A DNA stretch of 64,000 nt from AP-15 sp963762575 (GTDB taxonomy: Bacteria > Pseudomonadota > Alphaproteobacteria > ATCC43930 > CGMCC-115725): the NCBI GenBank assembly GCA_963762575.1, contig CAVXLL010000017.1:248001-312000 (forward strand), given 5' to 3'. The notes below the pieces were generated by a model that saw only the letters and a program-made list of their open reading frames with translations, was not told where the DNA came from and did no database searches. Both the position numbers and the translations under genes were made by a program. The stretch's first letter is position 1; every line of letters begins with the position of its first letter. Below are positions 1 to 7,792 of the stretch, one piece after another.

Positions 1-81
1 GCGACGATGCACCGCGGCGCCGGCGATTACCACCCCGAGGAGCGCCGCATCATGCTGCGCACGATCGTCTACCCCAACTGA
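1..81 (+). CDS. C-terminal end of a gene cut by the window edge (possibly TauD/TfdA-type dioxygenase)
   Basis: The first 26 codons read in frame to a TGA at 79-81. The peptide carries a histidine-arginine pair and the tail ERRIMLRTIVYP. This resembles the end of TauD/TfdA-type Fe(II)/2-oxoglutarate dioxygenases, where the last iron-ligand His and a 2-oxoglutarate-binding Arg lie close to the C terminus. Only the tail is visible, so the family assignment is weak. The stop lies 8 nt before the threonine aldolase start, so the two genes are probably co-transcribed. Confidence 0.4.
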   Translation, partial: ATMHRGAGDYHPEERRIMLRTIVYPN

Positions 82-89
82 GCTGCGCG

Positions 90-1127
90 TTGGAGCGCAT
101 CGACCTTCGTTCCGACACGGTCACCCTCCCATCGCCCGGCATGCGCCGGGCGATGGCCGCGGCGCCGGTCGGTGACGACCAGTACGGCGAGGACCCGTCG
201 GTCAACCAGCTGCAGGCGCGCGTCGCCGAACTGCTCGGCAAGGAGGCGGCCCTCTTTGTGCCGAGCGGCACGATGGCGAACCAGATCGGCCTCAAGATCC
301 TGACCCGGCCGGGCGACGACCTCGTCGTCGGAGAGGAAGCGCATATCGTATGGCACGAATCCGGCGCCGCCGCGGCAAACTCAGGCGTTCAGTTCACGGT
401 CGTCGGCCGAAGAGGGCTGTTCGGCGCCGCCGATCTGCGCGCCGCCTACAAGCCCCCCGGCCATATCGTCTTCCCGCCTACGACATTGGTGGCCATCGAG
501 AACACCCATAACCGCGGTGGCGGCGTCGTGTTCCCGCAGTCCGAGGTGGTCGCAATCTGTGAGACGGGGCGAGAACTCGGGCTGGCCAGCTATCTCGACG
601 GCGCGCGGCTGTTCAACGCGGCTGCCGCGACCGGTCGGAGCCTGGCCGAGCTCGCGGCGCCCTTCGACGTGGTTTCGGTCGCCCTGTCTAAAGGGCTGGG
701 CTGCCCGGTCGGTAGCCTGATCGCCGGCCGCCAGGACGACATCGCCCGCGCCCGGCGGGCGCGGCGCATGTTCGGCGGCGCGATGCGCCAATCCGGCATT
801 CTCGCTGCCGCCGGCCTCTACGCGCTCGATCACAACCTCGCCCGGCTCATCGAGGATCACGCCAACGCGCGGCTGTTGGCAGAACAGCTGGTCGGGTTGC
901 GCGGCGTCAGCCTCCACCTTCCGACAGTGCAGAGTAACATCGTGATCTTTCGTATGGAGGAAGGTGCACCGGAGGCCGCAACGATTGTCGCGCGCGCCGC
1001 GGAGGCGGGAGTGCTGGTTTCCGACTTTGGCGCACGGATTGTTCGCGCGGTCACGCATCTCAATGTGACGGCCGACCAGTGCCGGCACGCCGCCGATCTG
1101 CTGGCCGAAATCATCGAGCGCTGCTGA
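90..1127 (+). CDS. ltaE: Low-specificity L-threonine aldolase
   Basis: PLP-dependent fold-type I enzyme that cleaves L-threonine or L-allo-threonine to glycine and acetaldehyde. The 345-residue length is normal for the family. Visible landmarks are the N-terminal LRSDTVT block (about residues 6-12), the GEDPSVN segment, the YLDGAR motif near 168-173 that supplies the PLP-contacting Asp, and the SKGLGCPVGS motif with the Schiff-base lysine at about residue 201. The only usable start is TTG at 90; the protein then begins exactly at the family N terminus. The gene follows the truncated dioxygenase-like gene by 8 nt and converges on the MaoC gene with a 17-nt overlap of the 3' ends. Confidence 0.93.
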   Translation: MERIDLRSDTVTLPSPGMRRAMAAAPVGDDQYGEDPSVNQLQARVAELLGKEAALFVPSGTMANQIGLKILTRPGDDLVVGEEAHIVWHESGAAAANSGVQFTVVGRRGLFGAADLRAAYKPPGHIVFPPTTLVAIENTHNRGGGVVFPQSEVVAICETGRELGLASYLDGARLFNAAAATGRSLAELAAPFDVVSVALSKGLGCPVGSLIAGRQDDIARARRARRMFGGAMRQSGILAAAGLYALDHNLARLIEDHANARLLAEQLVGLRGVSLHLPTVQSNIVIFRMEEGAPEAATIVARAAEAGVLVSDFGARIVRAVTHLNVTADQCRHAADLLAEIIERC

Positions 1128-1623
1128 CCCCGTCCGGGCGCTTGCGCAACAGGATCTTCTGCTCGCCGGAGAGGACGAACTCACCACGCTGATTGTGTAC
1201 GGTAGCAGTGAGCGTGACCACGCCGGTCGAGCGCTGCGGCGTCAGCACCGCAATCTCGAGCATCGGGTAGATCGTGTCTCCCGGGTAGACCGGCTTCAGG
1301 AACTTCGATGATTGCTCGGTGAATGCGATCAGCGCGTCACCGATGGCAAGCGCAAAGGTGCTGGCCCCCGCAGCGGTGAAACACAGGATCTGGAAGCCAT
1401 GCGCCAGCAAACCCGGATGGCCCCGCTCGCGGCAATATTCGGCATCATAATGGATCGGGTGATTGTCGGCCGAGAGGGTCTGAAAGGCGGCGAAATGCGC
1501 CTCTGTCATCGTCCGGCTCGGGATGTAGAAACGCTCCCCGACGGCCAAATCCTCGAAATAGCGCGGTTCGGGAAAATGGTGCTGACGCGGGTCGAAACTC
1601 TCGGTCATGACGCCCTCATTCAT
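1111..1623 (-). CDS. MaoC-family (R)-specific enoyl-CoA hydratase-like protein
   Basis: Single hot-dog-fold MaoC-like dehydratase of about 170 residues, expected to hydrate 2-enoyl-CoA-type substrates in the cytoplasm. The N-terminal FEDLAVGERF segment and the hydratase core SADNHPIHYDAEYCRERGHPG (split: SADNHPIH with the catalytic Asp/His pair, then the Gly-rich GHPGLLAHG) are clear. The longer upstream reading frame is arginine-rich and not MaoC-like. I chose the ATG at 1623 because it overlaps the stop of the upstream CoA-transferase remnant as ATGA and has AAAGG upstream; the ATG at 1608 is an alternative. Substrate unknown; the neighbouring CoA-transferase remnant suggests a former acyl-CoA degradation operon. 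Confidence 0.85.
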   Translation of the reverse strand: MNEGVMTESFDPRQHHFPEPRYFEDLAVGERFYIPSRTMTEAHFAAFQTLSADNHPIHYDAEYCRERGHPGLLAHGFQILCFTAAGASTFALAIGDALIAFTEQSSKFLKPVYPGDTIYPMLEIAVLTPQRSTGVVTLTATVHNQRGEFVLSGEQKILLRKRPDGVSSAR

Positions 1624-1793
1624 GACGCCTTTGGGATGAGCAGAATGTTTTCGGCGCAGAGTTTGGCGATCGCCACCGGGTCGATGCCGATTTCGGCGAG
1701 AATCGCGGCTCCGTGTTCGCCGATGCGCGGGCGGGCGGCAACACGGCATCGGCCGCGAGCGGGATAGGCGCTGTGGGTATTTACCTCTGACCC
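1620..1793 (-). pseudogene. C-terminal remnant of a CaiB/BaiF (family III) CoA-transferase
   Basis: On the minus strand an open stretch of about 57 codons ends in a TGA at 1620-1622. It encodes PRIGEHGAAILAEIGID followed by a short helix, matching the last 40-50 residues of family III CoA-transferases. An in-frame TGA lies upstream at 1794-1796 and nothing of the roughly 350 N-terminal residues is present, so the gene is truncated. Its stop still overlaps the MaoC start as ATGA, which looks like the remains of a translationally coupled CoA-transferase/hydratase pair. A second C-terminal remnant of this family lies at about 60 kb. Confidence 0.65.
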
Positions 1794-1842
1794 TCATTTC
1801 GCGCTCACCGACGTCTATTACATATTATACTATCAGGCCCCG

Positions 1843-2166
1843 ATGAGACACGCTGGTGCCGCCGCGTTCGAGGCTTTGAGCGATCTGCTGGAGAGCCTGA
1901 GAAGCCGGACCGCTCTTGTCGAGCGGCGGCCAGGGATATTTTATGTCAGCGGCAAGGCATTTCTGCATTTCCACGAAGACCCCACCGGATTTTTCGCCGA
2001 TTTGCGGCTCGCCAGCGATTGGCGGCGCTTCCCGGTAAATAGCCCCGACCAACGAGCCGAGCTTCTCGCCGTCATCAACGGGCCCCAATTCCGCCGATCA
2101 ATCCCTTGTTCCGGTCCGACTTCGAAATGTTCTAAGATGGCTGGACAGGTTCGTTTTGGGAGGTAG
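1843..2166 (+). CDS. Conserved hypothetical protein with an FHEDP motif
   Basis: 107-residue protein. Residues about 30-60 contain a distinctive GKAFLHFHEDPTGFFADLRL block followed by DWRRFPVNSPDQRAELLAVI; this pattern of evenly spaced aromatic and acidic residues looks like a real small folded domain rather than a shadow frame. I recognise the pattern only as an uncharacterised small bacterial family and assign no function. The last 20 residues or so are low-complexity and may be non-conserved. The stop lies 2 nt before the next ATG, so it probably shares a transcript with the VOC gene. Confidence 0.55.
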   Translation: MRHAGAAAFEALSDLLESLRSRTALVERRPGIFYVSGKAFLHFHEDPTGFFADLRLASDWRRFPVNSPDQRAELLAVINGPQFRRSIPCSGPTSKCSKMAGQVRFGR

Positions 2167-2168
2167 TC

Positions 2169-3114
2169 ATGCCTGCGATCAAAGCCTTCGACCTCGCTTA
2201 TGGGCGGCTGCGCTCGCCCGATCTCGACCAGCAAGAGGAGTTCCTGACCGATTTCGGCATGGTCCGTGCTGATCGGACCAAGAATGCCCTCTACATGCGC
2301 GGCACCGATGCACCGCATCACATCCATGTGACCGAACTGGGCGAGCCCCGCTATGTCGGTCTCGCCGTTCATGCCGCGAGCATTGAGGACCTCGAAGAAG
2401 ATCTCGCGCGCCGACGGCGCCTCGCCGATCGAGGACATCGATGAGCCCGGCGGCGGCAAACGCGTGCGCTTGACCGATCCCGACGGCTATCAGGTCGAAA
2501 TCGTCCATGGCATGCAGATGCTCGACCCGATCCCGGTCAAGCGTCCCGCGGTCAATTCCGGCGAGAACAAATATCGCCGCAAGGGCGAATTGTTCCGTGT
2601 CGAGCGCGGTCCCTCGCACGTCAAGCGGTTCGGCCACTTCGTCATCATGAGCAAAAACTTCGACAAGACGCTCGGCTGGTATCGCGAGATGCTCGGCTTC
2701 CGCTGCTCCGACGAGTTCTATGCCGGGGAGAAGACCAATATCGTCGGCTCGTTCAACCGTCTGGACCGCGGCGACGATTATGTCGACCACCACGCCTTCT
2801 TCTGCATCCGCGGCGACAAGAGCGGGCTCAACCACCTGTCCTACGAGGCCGCCGACATTGACGATGTGATGGTCGGCAACGAGCATCTGCAGAAGAAGGG
2901 CTATCAGCACATGTGGGGTATCGGCCGCCATCTGATCGGCAGCCAGCTGTTCGATTACTGGGCCGATCCGTGGGGCCGCGTGCACGAGCACTGGGCCGAT
3001 ACCGACGTGCTGAACGCCCACACGCCGCCCAACCTGCTCGAGCGCGGCGAAGGCACCGGCGGACCCTGGGGCCAGCCGATCCCGCAGATCTTCATGGGCC
3101 ACGCCTCGCCTTAA
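2169..3114 (+). CDS. Two-domain VOC / extradiol-dioxygenase-like protein, frameshifted
   Basis: Read as one gene with a one-base frameshift at about 2405-2412 (a CG-repeat stretch), this is a two-domain vicinal-oxygen-chelate protein of type I extradiol dioxygenase architecture. The N-terminal domain (about residues 1-110) contains HHIHVTE. The C-terminal domain carries the expected 2-His-1-Glu metal triad: His in KRFGHFVI, His in GLNHLSYE and Glu in RVHEHWAD. This implies Fe(II)-dependent ring cleavage or a related reaction on an aromatic diol; substrate unknown. The 5' frame ends at 2444 and the 3' frame opens before 2410, so neither piece is complete alone. The break may be a sequence error, because both halves are otherwise well conserved. 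Confidence 0.75.
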
Positions 3115-3121
3115 GGTGGGC

Positions 3122-3150
3122 GGGGCCGCAGACCGCTCGGCGGCCCCCTT
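3122..3150 (+). terminator. GC-rich hairpin after the VOC gene
   Basis: GGGGCCGC at 3122-3129 pairs with GCGGCCCC at 3140-3147 (8 perfect pairs, 10-nt loop) and is followed by a short pyrimidine stretch CTTCACCCTTTCC. It lies between the convergent VOC and dxs genes, so it could end transcription from either side. There is no clean T-run, so efficiency is uncertain. Confidence 0.4.
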
Positions 3151-3185
3151 CACCCTTTCCCTGCGGCCGGCGGAGGAGAGTAACG

Positions 3186-5141
3186 CTAAGCGCGGGCCGG
3201 CTGGTCCGCGAGTTCGCGGCCGAGCGCCGACAGCGCCATTGCCACAATTTGGCGGGCGTTGAGCCCGGCTTGGTCGTACTGCGCCTGTGGCGAATTGTGG
3301 TCTAGGAAGACATCCGGCAGCACCATCGTGCGGATCTTCAGCCCCTGGTCCAGCATCCCGGTCATCGCGAGGTGGTGCAGCACATGGCTGCCGAAGCCGC
3401 CGATCGCCCCCTCCTCGACCGTAATCACGACCTCGTGCTCGCGAGCCAGGCGATCGATCAGCTTAGTGTCGAGGGGTTTGGCAAAACGCGCATCGGCAAC
3501 CGTCGTCGACAGCCCATAAGCGCCGAGCTCCTGTGCCGCCTTCATGCATTCCGCAAGGCGCCCACCCAGGCTCAACAGCGCGATTTTGGTGCCCTCGCGC
3601 ATGATGCGGCCGCGGCCGATCTCGAGCGGCACACCCCGTTCGGGCAACGGAACGCCGATGCCGTCGCCGCGCGGATAGCGCACCGCCGAGGGTGCGTCGT
3701 CGATGGCCGCGCAGGTCGCCACCATGTGGAAAAGGTCCGCTTCGTCCCCGGCCGCCATGATGATGAAACCGGGCAGGCAGCCGAGATAGGTTACGTCGAA
3801 CGAGCCCGCATGGGTCTGACCGTCATTGCCGACCAAACCGGCGCGGTCGATGGCGAACCGCACCGGCAATTTCTGGATCGCGACGTCGTGCACGACTTGG
3901 TCGTAGGCGCGCTGCAGGAACGTCGAATAAATCGCGGCGAACGGCTTCATCCCCTCGGCGGCGAGGCCGGCGGCGAAGGTCACGGCGTGCTGCTCGGCGA
4001 TGCCGACATCGAAGCACCGCTTCGGAAATTTGTCGCCGAACACGTTGAGCCCGGTGCCCGACGGCATCGCCGCGGTGATCGCCACGATGCGGTCGTCGGC
4101 CTCGGCCTCCCTGATCAGCGATTTCGCGAAAACGCTGGTGTAGGAAGGCGCGGTCGACTTCGATTTCACCTGCGCGCCGGTGACGACATCGAACTTGGCG
4201 ACGCTGTGCCACTTGTCCTCGGCTTGCTCGGCCGACAGATATCCGTGGCCCTTCTCGGTCACGGCGTGGACCAGGACCGGTCCCGGTTCCTTGCTGTCGC
4301 GGACGTTCTTCAAGACCGGCAGCAGGTGGTCGATGTTGTGGCCGTCGATCGGACCGACATAGTAAAAGCCGAGCTCCTCGAACAAGGTCCCGCCGGTGAC
4401 AAAGCCGCGGGCATATTCCTCGGCTCGGCGCGCCGCATCCTCGAGTGGCTTCGGGAAGTGGCGTACCACCTCCTTGGCGATGTGGCGCAACGACATGAAG
4501 GATTTCGAAGACAGCAGGCGCGACAGATAGGCGCTCATCGCGCCTACCGCCGGCGCGATCGACATGTCGTTGTCATTGAGGATGACGATCAGCCGCGAAT
4601 CCATCGCCCCGGCGTTGTTCATCGCCTCGTAGGCCATCCCGCCGCTCATCGCGCTGTCGCCGATCACCGCGATGACGTTGCGGCGCTCGCCACGGAAGTC
4701 GCGTGCGACGGCCATGCCGAGCGCGGAGGAGATCGAGGTCGAAGCGTGCGCGGCGCCGAACGGGTCGTATTCGCTCTCCGAGCGCTTGGTAAAACCGGAA
4801 AGCCCGCCGCCCTGCCGGATCGTGCGGATACGGTCGCGCCGGCCCGTCAGGATCTTGTGGGGATACGCCTGATGACCGACATCCCAGATCAGCCGGTCAT
4901 GTGGCGTGTCGAAGATGTAGTGCAGCGCCACGGTCAGCTCGACGACGCCGAGGCTGGCCCCGAAATGACCGCCTGTGATCGAGACCGCATCGATCAGCTC
5001 GGCGCGCAACTCATCGGCGAGCTGCCGCAGATCTTCTTCCGGCAGCTTGCGCAGATCAGCCGGAACAGCGATCTGGTCGAGCAACGGCGTCCGATTGGAA
5101 ATCGGGCGTGTTGGTTTTGAATCCAATTCTGCGCTCCTCAC
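3186..5141 (-). CDS. dxs: 1-deoxy-D-xylulose-5-phosphate synthase
   Basis: Thiamine-diphosphate enzyme that condenses pyruvate and glyceraldehyde-3-phosphate, the first step of the MEP isoprenoid pathway. At 651 residues it is full length. Visible motifs are IWDVGHQAYPHKILTGR near the N terminus, the ThDP/Mg motif GDSAMSGGMAYEAMNN, the GPIDGHN loop, and the transketolase-type GIAEQHAV block containing the catalytic Glu. The start is GTG at 5141, overlapping the ispA stop as GTGA, which indicates translational coupling. It is the last gene of the xseB-ispA-dxs run and needs ThDP, whose thiazole half is made by the thi operon further along the window. Confidence 0.97.
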   Translation of the reverse strand: MRSAELDSKPTRPISNRTPLLDQIAVPADLRKLPEEDLRQLADELRAELIDAVSITGGHFGASLGVVELTVALHYIFDTPHDRLIWDVGHQAYPHKILTGRRDRIRTIRQGGGLSGFTKRSESEYDPFGAAHASTSISSALGMAVARDFRGERRNVIAVIGDSAMSGGMAYEAMNNAGAMDSRLIVILNDNDMSIAPAVGAMSAYLSRLLSSKSFMSLRHIAKEVVRHFPKPLEDAARRAEEYARGFVTGGTLFEELGFYYVGPIDGHNIDHLLPVLKNVRDSKEPGPVLVHAVTEKGHGYLSAEQAEDKWHSVAKFDVVTGAQVKSKSTAPSYTSVFAKSLIREAEADDRIVAITAAMPSGTGLNVFGDKFPKRCFDVGIAEQHAVTFAAGLAAEGMKPFAAIYSTFLQRAYDQVVHDVAIQKLPVRFAIDRAGLVGNDGQTHAGSFDVTYLGCLPGFIIMAAGDEADLFHMVATCAAIDDAPSAVRYPRGDGIGVPLPERGVPLEIGRGRIMREGTKIALLSLGGRLAECMKAAQELGAYGLSTTVADARFAKPLDTKLIDRLAREHEVVITVEEGAIGGFGSHVLHHLAMTGMLDQGLKIRTMVLPDVFLDHNSPQAQYDQAGLNARQIVAMALSALGRELADQPARA

Positions 5142-6049
5142 GTACGGCGAGCGATTACGAATCGCGCCGCCTCCCGTAAAAGTTCCGCTCTTTGTTCGAA
5201 CAAATCAAGGTGGGCCACTGCTTGGTTAACCAGCAGCTCGGCCTGCGCCCGGGCGCGCTCCGCGCCGAGGATCGAGACGAAGGTGGCTTTTCCGGCCGCG
5301 GCGTCGGCGCCGACGGGCTTTCCCGTCTCAGCCGCAAAGCCTTCGACATCCAGAAGATCGTCGGCGATTTGGAACGCGAGCCCCAGATCGTGGGCGTAAC
5401 CTCGTAGCGCAATTCGGGCTTCACCAGGCGCCTTGGCGAGAATGGCTCCGGCTTCGCACGAGAAGGCGATAAGCGCGCCGGTCTTCATCCGCTGAAGCCG
5501 GCTGATCGCGCCAATGTCCAAGCTCTGGTGCTCGGCGATCAAATCGATCATCTGACCCCCGACCATACCGGCCGCACCGGCGGCGGTGGCGAGTTCCGAA
5601 GCGAGCTCGCACCGAACCGCAGGATCGCCGTGGGTGTCCGGGTGGGCCAACACCCCGAAGGCTGCGGTCAACAGACCGTCTCCAGCGAGAACCGCCGTAG
5701 CCTCGTCGAATTGCTTGTGGCAGGTCATGCGGCCGCGGCGCAGATCGCTATCGTCCATCGCCGGCAGGTCGTCGTGAACGAGGGAATAAGTATGGACCAT
5801 CTCGATCGCTGCCGCTACCTGCAGGGCGCACCGTCGGGCGACCCCAAAAAGCCCGGCTGCCGCCAGGACGAGGAATGGCCGCAGCCGTTTCCCCGGCGCC
5901 AGAGCCGAGTAGCGCATTGCGTCATAAACTCTCGCCTCGAGACCGGGGGGCACGACCAGCAGCCGCTCCAACGCGGCGTCGGTGAGCTTGGCGGCCTCGT
6001 CCAGAGCGCTCGAAAAAGAAATCTGCTCGGACCACGTCGTTTCAGTCAA
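5138..6049 (-). CDS. ispA: Farnesyl/geranyl diphosphate synthase (polyprenyl synthetase)
   Basis: All-helical prenyl elongase that joins IPP to allylic diphosphates. The first Asp-rich motif is DDLPAMDD (about residues 93-100 from the TTG start) followed by RRG; the second is DDLLD within FQIADDLLDVEG. The KRLRPFL segment binds IPP. I chose TTG at 6049, which overlaps the xseB stop by 8 nt and gives a normal length of about 303 residues; the ATG at 6100 would add a 17-residue proline-rich extension inside xseB. It is coupled to dxs downstream (4-nt overlap). Product chain length (C15 or C20) cannot be fixed from sequence alone. Confidence 0.94.
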   Translation of the reverse strand: MTETTWSEQISFSSALDEAAKLTDAALERLLVVPPGLEARVYDAMRYSALAPGKRLRPFLVLAAAGLFGVARRCALQVAAAIEMVHTYSLVHDDLPAMDDSDLRRGRMTCHKQFDEATAVLAGDGLLTAAFGVLAHPDTHGDPAVRCELASELATAAGAAGMVGGQMIDLIAEHQSLDIGAISRLQRMKTGALIAFSCEAGAILAKAPGEARIALRGYAHDLGLAFQIADDLLDVEGFAAETGKPVGADAAAGKATFVSILGAERARAQAELLVNQAVAHLDLFEQRAELLREAARFVIARRT

Positions 6050-6308
6050 GTTTGGCGGGCTCCACGCCGATGGCGCCCTCGGGGCCAATAACGATTTCAT
6101 CCACCCTTTGCTGCGCCTCGTTTAGCTTTCTTTCGCAATGCCGCTTCAGTTGAGCTCCTCGCTCATAAGAACTTATTGCTTCGTCCAGCTTGACCTGGCC
6201 GCCTTCGAGCCGGCGCACGATCTGCTCGAGTTCGGCAAGCGCATCCTCGAAATTCATCGTGGCGATGTCGGGGGGAACGCCATCGGGGGGAACGCTTGAG
6301 TCGACCAT
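6042..6308 (-). CDS. xseB: Exodeoxyribonuclease VII small subunit
   Basis: Small helical subunit of exonuclease VII, which degrades single-stranded DNA together with XseA. The 88-residue product contains the diagnostic NFEDALAELEQIVRRLEGG block and the second helix SYERGAQLKRHCERKLNEAQQRV. The start is placed at ATG 6308 (MVDSS) with AAGAAAG five bases upstream; a TTG at 6326 would add six residues. It overlaps ispA by 8 nt. xseA is not in the window. The xseB-ispA-dxs order is a familiar bacterial arrangement. Confidence 0.95.
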   Translation of the reverse strand: MVDSSVPPDGVPPDIATMNFEDALAELEQIVRRLEGGQVKLDEAISSYERGAQLKRHCERKLNEAQQRVDEIVIGPEGAIGVEPAKLD

Positions 6309-6418
6309 CTGCTTTCTTCTTAGCAAAAAACGCGAGGATGATTCTGCGGTTTAGCGGATGACGAGAGCGCGAAATAAGACTGTTGTTGCCGAATTACAAC
6401 AGAGGGAAGGGGCGATCG

Positions 6419-7345
6419 TCACGCCGACATCAGCACACGGACATGCGCCGCGGCGCTTGCCGCCAGCGCAGCCAGGTCGTAACCGCCTTCCAGAGTGGCG
6501 ACCAACCGGCCTGCGGCATGGCGATAGGCGATTTCGAGCAGCTTCTCGGTGACCCAGGTGTAGTCAGCCTCCTCGAGCATCAGCTGGGCCAGCGGGTCGC
6601 TCCTGTGGGCGTCGAAGCCCGCCGACACCAGCACGAGTTCGGGCCGGAAGGCATCGAGCGCCGGCAAGATCCGCTGCGTCACGCCGAAGCGGAACTGGCT
6701 CGATCCGGCCATCGGGCGCAGCGGCACGTTCACGACGTTGCCGACCCCGGTCTCGCTCGCCGCGCCGGTTCCGGGATATAGCGGATATTGGTGCGTGGAA
6801 GCGTAGAACAGAGTGTCGTCTTCCTCGAATGCCGCCTGCGTGCCATTGCCGTGATGGACGTCGAAATCGACCACGGCCACGCGAGCGAGGCCGTGTACCT
6901 CGCGCGCCCGTAGGGCGCCGATTGCGGCATTGTTGAAGAGACAGAACCCCATCGCCCGTTGCGGCTCGGCATGATGGCCCGGCGGGCGGACTGCGCAGAA
7001 CGCGTTGTCCGCTTCTTTTGCGACGACCGCATCGACCGCGGCTGCGACCGCGCCGGCGGCGCGCAACGCCGCTTCTCCCGATGCCGGTGACAGCACCGTA
7101 TCGGCATCGATTCCGACGTGGCCGGTTTTGGGGATGGCGGCGAGAATGCCCTCGACATGCCGCCGGGGGTGGACGCGCAACAGATCCTCGCGCGCTGCTT
7201 CCGGCGCTTCGCAACGCTCCAGCCGAGCGAATGCCGGATCGTCGAGCGCCTCCAGCACCGCCCGCAACCGGGCCGGCGATTCCGGGTGATGCCGGCCAGG
7301 GTCATGGTCGAGACAGGCCGGGTGAGTATAAAGGACTGTCGTCAT
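6419..7345 (-). CDS. Histone-deacetylase-family amidohydrolase (acetylpolyamine aminohydrolase-like)
   Basis: Zn-dependent arginase-fold deacylase. Landmarks in order: HPESPARL near the N terminus, the catalytic His pair in RPPGHHAE, the first metal motif DFDVHHGNGT, and the second GFDAHRSDPL, followed by a terminal EGGYDL. All are intact, so an active enzyme is expected. The bacterial substrate is not known; acetylated polyamines or other small acetyl-amides are usual suggestions. I chose ATG 7345 (MTTVLYTHP) with AGGA upstream rather than the frame opening at 7381. It lies upstream of xseB-ispA-dxs on the same strand with a 110-nt gap, so it may share a transcript. Confidence 0.92.
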   Translation of the reverse strand: MTTVLYTHPACLDHDPGRHHPESPARLRAVLEALDDPAFARLERCEAPEAAREDLLRVHPRRHVEGILAAIPKTGHVGIDADTVLSPASGEAALRAAGAVAAAVDAVVAKEADNAFCAVRPPGHHAEPQRAMGFCLFNNAAIGALRAREVHGLARVAVVDFDVHHGNGTQAAFEEDDTLFYASTHQYPLYPGTGAASETGVGNVVNVPLRPMAGSSQFRFGVTQRILPALDAFRPELVLVSAGFDAHRSDPLAQLMLEEADYTWVTEKLLEIAYRHAAGRLVATLEGGYDLAALAASAAAHVRVLMSA

Positions 7346-7420
7346 CGGCAAATCCTCGCAGTCGAATTGAGTGTTGCACACCCGTTCAAAGGATAACCAC
7401 AGGCTTGGCGCGCTTGCTCC

Positions 7421-7792
7421 CTAATGGCGGCTCGATCCATGAAAGGCGAGCGCGGCCCAGCCGACGAGCAAACCCACGCCGCCGAAAGGCGTAATGATGC
7501 CGAGCCATTCGAGTCCGGTCAGCGCCAGTGCAAAGAGGCTGAGGCTGAATAACAGCATGCCGGCGGTAAAGCTCCAGCCTGCGACGGTCAGCGCACGCCC
7601 GAACCGGTTGCGGGATTGCGCCATCGCCGTCACGCCAATCAGTGCAGCGGCGTGCACCATCCCGTAGAGGGCGCCCGTCCGCAGCAATTCGGCGGCGCGC
7701 TCACCGGCGGCGAAGTGCGCCGCGGCGGCGCCTGCCGCCACCGAAAGGAACCCGCCGAACGCCGCCGCGATGAGCCACGCTCGGATCACCAC
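7421..7792 (-). CDS. DUF423 small membrane protein
   Basis: 123-residue protein with four predicted membrane segments: IAAAFGGFLSVAAGAAAAHF, the GMVHAAALIGVTA helix, the FTAGMLLFSLSLFALAL helix, and ITPFGGVGLLVGWAALAF. The AHF near residue 26, TGALYGMVHAAAL and ITPFGG motifs are characteristic of DUF423 (YgdD-type) proteins. Function unknown. The start overlaps the 3' end of the glycosyltransferase gene by 7 nt, so the two are co-transcribed. Confidence 0.88.
   Translation of the reverse strand: MVIRAWLIAAAFGGFLSVAAGAAAAHFAAGERAAELLRTGALYGMVHAAALIGVTAMAQSRNRFGRALTVAGWSFTAGMLLFSLSLFALALTGLEWLGIITPFGGVGLLVGWAALAFHGSSRH

Noticed and set aside
3372..5120. 582-residue open frame on the plus strand opposite dxs
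   Set aside because: It is an arginine/valine-rich antisense shadow of a fully conserved dxs gene; high GC makes long antisense frames common.
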